6,190 nt of DNA. Source: Chloroflexota bacterium (GTDB taxonomy: Bacteria; Chloroflexota; UBA5177; JANWHV01). Of this stretch, positions 1 through 3,692 are shown piece after piece. A program made the translations under genes and the position numbers. A model generated the notes under the pieces. It was not told where the DNA came from, ran no database searches, and saw only the letters and a list, made by a program, of their open reading frames with translations. The stretch is from the NCBI GenBank assembly GCA_025450375.1, contig JANWHO010000210.1:1-6190 (forward strand). The letters are read 5' to 3'. Position 1 is the first letter of the stretch, and each line of letters begins with the position of its first letter.

Positions 1-972
1 AATTCTGGAGGCGGTCTTCCCCTGACGGCTGCCGATGACCTCCTGGAGGGCCTGGTGGTTCGCTCACAAAGCGGCTTCTATACAGTGCGCGCGGGGGAGC
101 AAACCCTGATCTGCTCCTTGCCGGGGCGCTTCAAGCAAGGGCGGCGGACCGAGAAGAGCCCGCTGGTGATCGGCGATCATGTGCTGGTGCGCCCGGCGAA
201 CGGCCAGGAAGGGGCGATCGAGCGGATCCTCCCCCGTCGGAACGAGTTGGCGCGCGCGGCGGCGGGCGGGGTTGATCTCAAGCATGTGCTGGCCGCCAAC
301 CTGGATCTGGTCATCCTTGGGTTCGCTCTCCACGAGCCTGACCTGAACACTCCCCGTCTGGACCGCTTTCTCCTGGCCGCCGAGCAGGCGGAGATTCCCC
401 CGGTGATTGTGATTACCAAGCTGGACCTGGGCAGCGCCGAGGAGGCGGAACGGATCATGCGGCCCTACCGGGATATTGGGTACCCAGTGGTGCTGACCAG
501 TGTCCGCTCCGGGATGGGCTTGACGGCCATCCGCGACATTCTGGCCGGCAAAATCAGCACAATCATCGGCTCCTCCGGGGTGGGGAAATCCAGCTTGCTC
601 AATGCCCTGCAACCGGGCCTGGGACTCCGATTCGCCGAGATCAGCGCCGCCACCGGGAAAGGCCGCCACACGACCACGGTGGCCGATTTGCTTCCCCTGG
701 ACTTCGGCGGCTACCTGGCCGATACGCCCGGCCTCCGCGAGCTTGCTCCCTGGGATCTCGACCCGGAGGAAGTGCCGTTGCTGTTTCCCGAGATGCGGCC
801 CTATCTGGATGCCTGCCGTTTCACCCACTGCACCCATGTGCATGAGCCGGGTTGCGCGGTGCGCCGGGCCCTGGAGGAAGGGCTGATCGATCCCGGGCGC
901 TACCGGAGCTATGTCCGCATTCGGGCCGAGAGTATCCGCGACGCCGAGCCTTCCAACCGGCGGGGCGGCTAG
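1..972 (+). CDS. rsgA: Ribosome small-subunit-dependent GTPase A (5' end uncertain, may be partial)
   Basis: RsgA (YjeQ/YloQ) is a cytoplasmic GTPase that binds the 30S subunit late in assembly and acts as a maturation checkpoint. Residues are numbered from the GTG at base 55. An N-terminal OB-fold (about 1-65) is followed by a circularly permuted GTPase domain with motif order G4-G1-G3: TKLD at 121-124, Walker A GSSGVGKS at 172-179, switch I RHTTT at 204-208 and DTPG at 223-226. The C-terminal zinc site C254-x4-C259-x-H261-x5-C267 is intact, and the length fits the family. The start is unresolved. GTG at 55 has a GGAGG at 45-49, but the frame stays open to base 1, and the preceding codons (43-57) read LEGLVV, which aligns with the first OB strand of Bacillus YloQ (MPEGKII). 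The only other in-frame start-like codons before 55 are CTGs, so the gene may begin outside the window. The family call is very secure. Confidence 0.97.
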   Translation, partial: NSGGGLPLTAADDLLEGLVVRSQSGFYTVRAGEQTLICSLPGRFKQGRRTEKSPLVIGDHVLVRPANGQEGAIERILPRRNELARAAAGGVDLKHVLAANLDLVILGFALHEPDLNTPRLDRFLLAAEQAEIPPVIVITKLDLGSAEEAERIMRPYRDIGYPVVLTSVRSGMGLTAIRDILAGKISTIIGSSGVGKSSLLNALQPGLGLRFAEISAATGKGRHTTTVADLLPLDFGGYLADTPGLRELAPWDLDPEEVPLLFPEMRPYLDACRFTHCTHVHEPGCAVRRALEEGLIDPGRYRSYVRIRAESIRDAEPSNRRGG

Positions 973-1005
973 TACACCGAGGCTGAAGCCCCAAGGCAGT
1001 TCTCG

Positions 1006-1070
1006 GTAGGGGCACCCCTCGTGGGTGCCCGGTCGTGCGGCACGAGGGCACCCACGAGGGGTGCCCCTAC
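1006..1070. repeat. 65-bp nested palindrome between convergent genes
   Basis: Two perfect 25-bp inverted arms, 1006-1030 and 1046-1070, flank a 15-nt centre. The centre itself pairs 1033-1037 (TCGTG) with 1041-1045 (CACGA) around CGG, leaving GG (1031-1032) as a bulge. Each arm is also a small hairpin: GGGCACCC at 1010-1017 with GGGTGCCC at 1023-1030, and GGGCACCC at 1046-1053 with GGGTGCCC at 1059-1066. The element can therefore form either one long hairpin or two short ones. It lies between the stops of rsgA and the PLD-like gene and could act as a bidirectional transcription barrier, although neither side has a long T tract. Its composition resembles dispersed palindromic repeats that I associate with Chloroflexota genomes. 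That association is from memory, and dispersal cannot be tested in this window. Confidence 0.93.
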
Positions 1071-1085
1071 AATCGGCGGCCGATT
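1071..1085. repeat. Short inverted repeat abutting the large palindrome
   Basis: AATCGG (1071-1076) and CCGATT (1080-1085) pair perfectly around CGG. The hairpin starts at the base after the 65-bp palindrome ends. Only three T residues (1084-1086) end or follow it, so it is at best a weak intrinsic terminator for rsgA. A further small repeat, AAGCT (1092-1096) with AGCTT (1102-1106), overlaps the TAA stop of the minus-strand gene at 1105-1107. Confidence 0.6.
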
Positions 1086-1104
1086 TGCGCCAAGCTATAC
1101 GAGC

Positions 1105-2484
1105 TTAAAGGGTGATCTGGAAGGTGATTGACACCGTCTTGCTCAGTCCGATTCCGGTTACCGTGATCACCGCCTTGGCGGTGCCGGTGGCGGCGCTGGG
1201 GGAGACGTACCAGGCATCCACGAACGAGCCGGTGGCGTCCGCCTGGCCGGAACCCTGGGTGGTGCCCTGGTTGCGCGTGGACCCATCGGGATAGGTGACC
1301 ACGATGCTGACCGAGGCCCGTGGAATGGTGCGGACCACGATCTCTTGCCGGCCGCCGATCCGCACGCTGCTGCTGTAGGACGGATTGAGAGTAAGCGTGC
1401 TGGGCACGACGGTGGGCGGCGGCGTCGGAGTGGGCGGCGTGGTGGGGGTGCTGGTCGGGGTTCCGCGCCGGTGACCGTGGGTGGCCTTGGGGGTAGCGGT
1501 CGGCGTCGCGGTGGGCGGCGGCGGCGTCAACTGCGTGGCGGTCTTCCAGTCTGCATCGAATGCCTTGGTGAACTCCCGGTTCACGGGACCATATTTGACC
1601 AGGAGGCCGAATTCCCGCTGTTGCAGGAGGGAAGGGTCGCTAAGAGACGCACTGCCAAGAAGTACCCTATCCTGGTCCACGTAGACCGCCGATCCGGAAA
1701 AGCCAAGGGGCAACACACCTCCCTGCACCTTGAAGGTAAGCATCGAGAGCAGCACCGCCTGCGAGGCGCTGGGGTCGAGGAGGACGCGGACCCGGACGTT
1801 CCGGGCGGCGGCGGCCAGAATCGCCTGCACGATGGGAGTGCTGTCCAGCGTCTCGGCCATGACATCCAGGGTCCGGGTGGCGCTATTGACCTGGTCGATC
1901 ACGGCAGCTTGATAGTCAGGCGGGGCGAGAACGGTGTTATCGCCAAAACGATTGGGGGTTTGTCGTTCCCAATCGTCGTAAAAGACGCTGGCCGCTTGCT
2001 CAATGTCCCTGGTATTGTGGTCGATCACCAAAAAGCGTCGCTGGGTTGCGCGCGCCGCCAGAGTCAGAGGGGCATTGGAGACCACCAGTGTCCCGCTATC
2101 GATCACTACCACCGTCTCACCGGTGAGCGCGTAGGCAGGGCTACCCCGCCGTACCCACACATCGTGGGCGGCCAGGTTCGTGAGGGCACTCCCACTGGAA
2201 GCTGAATGTGGATCGGCCATCGCCCGTACATCCACCCCACGGGCTCGCGCCGCGTCGAGGGCGGCGATCAAGAGCGGATCGGTGATCGCGGTCGACTCCA
2301 CCAGCACCCGTGTGCCGGCGGCGCCGATCAAGCCGAGCAGCGGATCGGGGCGCCTGGGTGAGGTCACCAGGAGCGTAAAGGGAGTGGGGGTCGGTTGTTT
2401 CGGCACGCGGGCAACCGCTGGTTGCGCCAACAACAGGAGCAGAGCAGCGGCAAGCAGGGGACGGAGGAGCGGCGATCTGGTCAC
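1105..2484 (-). CDS. Secreted phospholipase D-like protein with degenerate HKD motifs
   Basis: A 459-residue exported protein. Residues 1-25 form a signal peptide: basic start, Leu/Ala-rich core (10-20) and an AVA cleavage site near 23-25. Two PLD-fold repeats follow. Repeat one (about 36-180) has ITDPLL, GVDVRAMADP, SNAPLT (136-141) and FYDDWE (168-173). Repeat two (about 187-316) has VRVLLDP (232-238), GSASLSD (277-283) and FDADWK (309-314). These are the usual landmarks around the HKD motif HxKx4D, but the motifs are broken. Repeat one has G122, T124 and D129; repeat two has S263, S265 and D270. Both His and both Lys are gone, so hydrolase activity is unlikely and a binding or structural role is inferred. 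A Pro/Thr linker (320-361) leads to a beta-rich C-terminal domain (362-459), probably Ig-like. GTG at 2484 is the start because the ATG at 2489 meets TGA two codons later. No Shine-Dalgarno sequence is visible. Confidence 0.88.
   Translation of the reverse strand: MTRSPLLRPLLAAALLLLLAQPAVARVPKQPTPTPFTLLVTSPRRPDPLLGLIGAAGTRVLVESTAITDPLLIAALDAARARGVDVRAMADPHSASSGSALTNLAAHDVWVRRGSPAYALTGETVVVIDSGTLVVSNAPLTLAARATQRRFLVIDHNTRDIEQAASVFYDDWERQTPNRFGDNTVLAPPDYQAAVIDQVNSATRTLDVMAETLDSTPIVQAILAAAARNVRVRVLLDPSASQAVLLSMLTFKVQGGVLPLGFSGSAVYVDQDRVLLGSASLSDPSLLQQREFGLLVKYGPVNREFTKAFDADWKTATQLTPPPPTATPTATPKATHGHRRGTPTSTPTTPPTPTPPPTVVPSTLTLNPSYSSSVRIGGRQEIVVRTIPRASVSIVVTYPDGSTRNQGTTQGSGQADATGSFVDAWYVSPSAATGTAKAVITVTGIGLSKTVSITFQITL
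1402..1527 (-). other. Pro/Thr-rich linker region of the PLD-like protein
   Basis: Residues 320-361 are almost entirely Pro, Thr, Ser and Ala, with a short basic interruption (KATHGHRRG, residues 333-341). It separates the PLD-like region from the C-terminal beta domain. Linkers of this kind are common in secreted Chloroflexota and actinobacterial proteins and are often glycosylated; glycosylation here is inference. The codons give a low-complexity track of alternating GGT/GGC/GGG on the + strand. Confidence 0.85.
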
Positions 2485-2491
2485 GGCATTG

Positions 2492-2521
2492 AGGGTAGGG
2501 GGGCGCCCCCTGCCCTGTCAA
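2492..2521 (-). promoter_or_regulatory. Sigma70-type promoter for the PLD-like gene, possibly leaderless
   Basis: On the minus strand a perfect TTGACA (2521-2516) is followed after 18 nt by TACCCT (2497-2492), which keeps the key T, A and final T of a -10 element. Transcription would start about 7 nt downstream, at or within a base or two of the GTG start at 2484. That agrees with the missing Shine-Dalgarno sequence and suggests a leaderless mRNA. The spacer holds a near-palindrome, AGGGGGGCGCCCCCT (2497-2511 on +), which could be an operator. The weak -10 keeps confidence moderate. Confidence 0.5.
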
Positions 2522-2524
2522 CCC

Positions 2525-2553
2525 AAACCGTGGTCACCGAACCGAGTCGGTTT
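2525..2553. repeat. Inverted repeat just upstream of the TTGACA element
   Basis: AAACCG (2525-2530) pairs with CGGTTT (2548-2553), and inside it ACCGA (2536-2540) pairs with TCGGT (2547-2551) as an alternative. It lies between the Uma2 stop and the -35 box of the next gene. It could be a regulator site or the base of a weak terminator, but there is no T tract on the minus strand. The arms are short and could be chance. Confidence 0.3.
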
Positions 2554-2571
2554 GCCGCGGGATCTCCAGCG

Positions 2572-3456
2572 TCAATCTTCCCTCGCGTCGGTCCGATCGG
2601 ACGGATCAGACGGATCGGTCGGATCGGAATGATTGCCGCCGCCAGCATCCGCCAACAAGGCGCGCAGACGGGCAATCTCGGCGGCCTGGTTGTCTCGCTC
2701 CACCTCCGCCGCCTCGCGCGCGTGTTCCGCCGCCTCTCGCGCCCGTCGCTCTGCCTCGCGCGCGTGTTCCGCGACCTCGCGGCCTACCCGCTCCGCGTGC
2801 CAGGCGGCCTCGGCCGCGTCATGCGCCGCCGCCTCCTCCTCGGCATGGAGCAGGGGCGTGCCATCCGCGGTGAACAGGCGCAGTCGGGGTCCGCGCATGG
2901 GCTGCCGGGGCGCCTCGGCCACGATCCGCAGCCCCACGGTGGCCAGCCAGAGGCCGCCTTCCGGCGCCGGGGGGATTTCGACATAGCGCCCCTGGCCCAC
3001 CAGTCGATACCCATGCAGGGCCATCTGTTTTCGTGGGCGAGGGTCGAAGGTGACATATTCCTCCACCCCCATCTCGGCATAGGCTTGGAGCTTGATCCCC
3101 ACATCCTTCCGCGCGGTTCGCTGGGAGAGGATCTCGATCACCAGGGCAGGCGGCTTCCCCACCTTCCGCACGTCATAGGGCTCTTGGTCGTCGATCTCCA
3201 CGCCCGGGGCCACGAAGACGTCGGGGAAGAAGACGCCGGTGCTGTCATCTACCCGTGGATAGAGGAGATCCGTATCGGCGCGGACCAGCCACACCACTCC
3301 CAGGCGCTCGGCGCGAGTCATCAAGGTCTGGGCCAGGTCCATGCCGACCGTATAATGGGCCTGCGTGCCACCCAAGATCTGCGTCTCTCTTTCATTGGGG
3401 ACATAGGTGGCCACGCGCCACGGGCGGGGGATCTCGGTCCGTATCTCGATCGCCAT
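2572..3456 (-). CDS. Uma2-family PD-(D/E)XK endonuclease-like protein
   Basis: A 294-residue protein of the Uma2/DUF820 family, a PD-(D/E)XK nuclease-fold group often greatly expanded in Cyanobacteria and Chloroflexota and mostly of unknown cellular role. The fold signatures are present: PDVFVAPG with P78-D79, ALVIEILS with E108, RKDVGIKLQAY with D118 and K122, then GVEEYVTFDP (130-139). The putative catalytic D79, E108 and K122 are retained, so the protein may be active. Residues about 203-270 form an Ala/Glu/Arg-rich coiled coil (AEEEAAAHDAAEA, repeated EHAREA) ending in EIARLRALLA, as is common in long Uma2 members. The acidic tail (276-294) is built from (S/T)DP repeats. The ATG at 3456 has GAGGAG five bases upstream (3467-3462), which supports this start. 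It is divergent from the GNAT fusion and 87 bp upstream of the PLD-like gene. The biological target is unknown. Confidence 0.95.
   Translation of the reverse strand: MAIEIRTEIPRPWRVATYVPNERETQILGGTQAHYTVGMDLAQTLMTRAERLGVVWLVRADTDLLYPRVDDSTGVFFPDVFVAPGVEIDDQEPYDVRKVGKPPALVIEILSQRTARKDVGIKLQAYAEMGVEEYVTFDPRPRKQMALHGYRLVGQGRYVEIPPAPEGGLWLATVGLRIVAEAPRQPMRGPRLRLFTADGTPLLHAEEEAAAHDAAEAAWHAERVGREVAEHAREAERRAREAAEHAREAAEVERDNQAAEIARLRALLADAGGGNHSDPTDPSDPSDRTDARED
2594..2629. repeat. Four 9-bp tandem repeats in the Uma2 3' end
   Basis: On the + strand four 9-nt units run head to tail: CGATCGGAC, GGATCAGAC, GGATCGGTC and GGATCGGAA. The period is a multiple of three, so copy changes keep the frame. 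On the coding (minus) strand they give the (S/T)DP run of the C-terminal tail. The repeat lies well outside the nuclease fold, so copy number may vary without cost. Confidence 0.85.
2711..2772. repeat. 20-bp direct repeat encoding coiled-coil heptads
   Basis: An identical 20-bp stretch occurs at 2711-2730 and 2753-2772, 42 bp apart from start to start. It encodes the EHAREA repeats of the Uma2 coiled coil (EHARE at 230-234 and 244-248). The 14-residue spacing equals two heptads, so the DNA repeat follows the protein periodicity and probably reflects internal duplication of the helix. Confidence 0.8.
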
Positions 3457-3502
3457 GATCGCTCCTCAAGGGAAAGCCGCGCTTGTGACCTGAAAGCACC
3501 GT

Positions 3503-3550
3503 GGGAATCGACCGTCTCCCCGCGTGGGCAGCGAGGCCGCGGCCGATCCC
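3503..3550 (-). promoter_or_regulatory. Possible structured 5' leader of the Uma2 gene
   Basis: Within the predicted minus-strand leader, GGGAATCG (3503-3510 on +) pairs with CGATCCC (3544-3550) with one bulge, and CCGCG (3520-3524) pairs with CGCGG (3538-3542) inside it. It sits between the promoter candidate at 3589-3617 and the ATG at 3456. It matches no riboswitch class I can recognise, and in DNA this GC-rich some pairing is expected by chance. Confidence 0.25.
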
Positions 3551-3588
3551 ACTCCACTCCGATCTCGTACCAGAGTGGCGTTACGGCC

Positions 3589-3617
3589 AGTATAGCACCC
3601 GCTCAGGACAAAATCAG
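3589..3617 (-). promoter_or_regulatory. Promoter candidate for the Uma2 gene
   Basis: On the minus strand TATACT (3594-3589) matches the -10 consensus at five of six positions. At 17-nt spacing the -35 position holds CTGATT (3617-3612), a 3/6 match. A start near 3582 would give a leader of about 125 nt before the ATG. The same bases read TATAGC on the + strand (3591-3596), so a weak divergent -10 could overlap. This is the only AT-rich spot in the 3457-3692 intergenic space apart from that near 3670. Confidence 0.4.
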
Positions 3618-3668
3618 CCAGAGACACGCACTTCCCGCCACGACCCGCGCCCCAGATACATCAGCCGG

Positions 3669-3687
3669 TACAATGAGGGCCAGGGGG
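3669..3687 (+). promoter_or_regulatory. -10-like box and ribosome binding site for the GNAT fusion gene
   Basis: TACAAT at 3669-3674 matches the -10 consensus at five of six positions, but no recognisable -35 lies 16-18 nt upstream. AGGGGG at 3682-3687 lies five bases before GTG 3693 and can pair with the anti-Shine-Dalgarno using one G-U pair, which supports that start. The start from the TACAAT box would be near 3681, giving a very short leader; the main promoter may instead lie further upstream. Confidence 0.4.
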
Positions 3688-3692
3688 TATTC

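Noticed and set aside
1071..1086. Intrinsic terminator of rsgA
   Set aside because: The 6-bp stem is followed by only about three T residues before GC-rich sequence, so it is listed as a repeat and not called a terminator.
1345..2205. 286-codon + strand open frame opposite the PLD-like gene
   Set aside because: Its low-complexity Gly/Arg section is the complement of the Pro/Thr linker codons. The minus strand has a signal peptide and paired PLD repeats.
2594..2629. CRISPR-like or iteron array
   Set aside because: The units are 9 bp with no spacers and lie within a coding frame, so a simple tandem coding repeat explains them.
3457..3600. T-box or other known riboswitch in the Uma2 leader
   Set aside because: No T-box GGTGG-type motif or other recognisable aptamer core could be read on the minus strand, and the gene is not of a class usually controlled this way.
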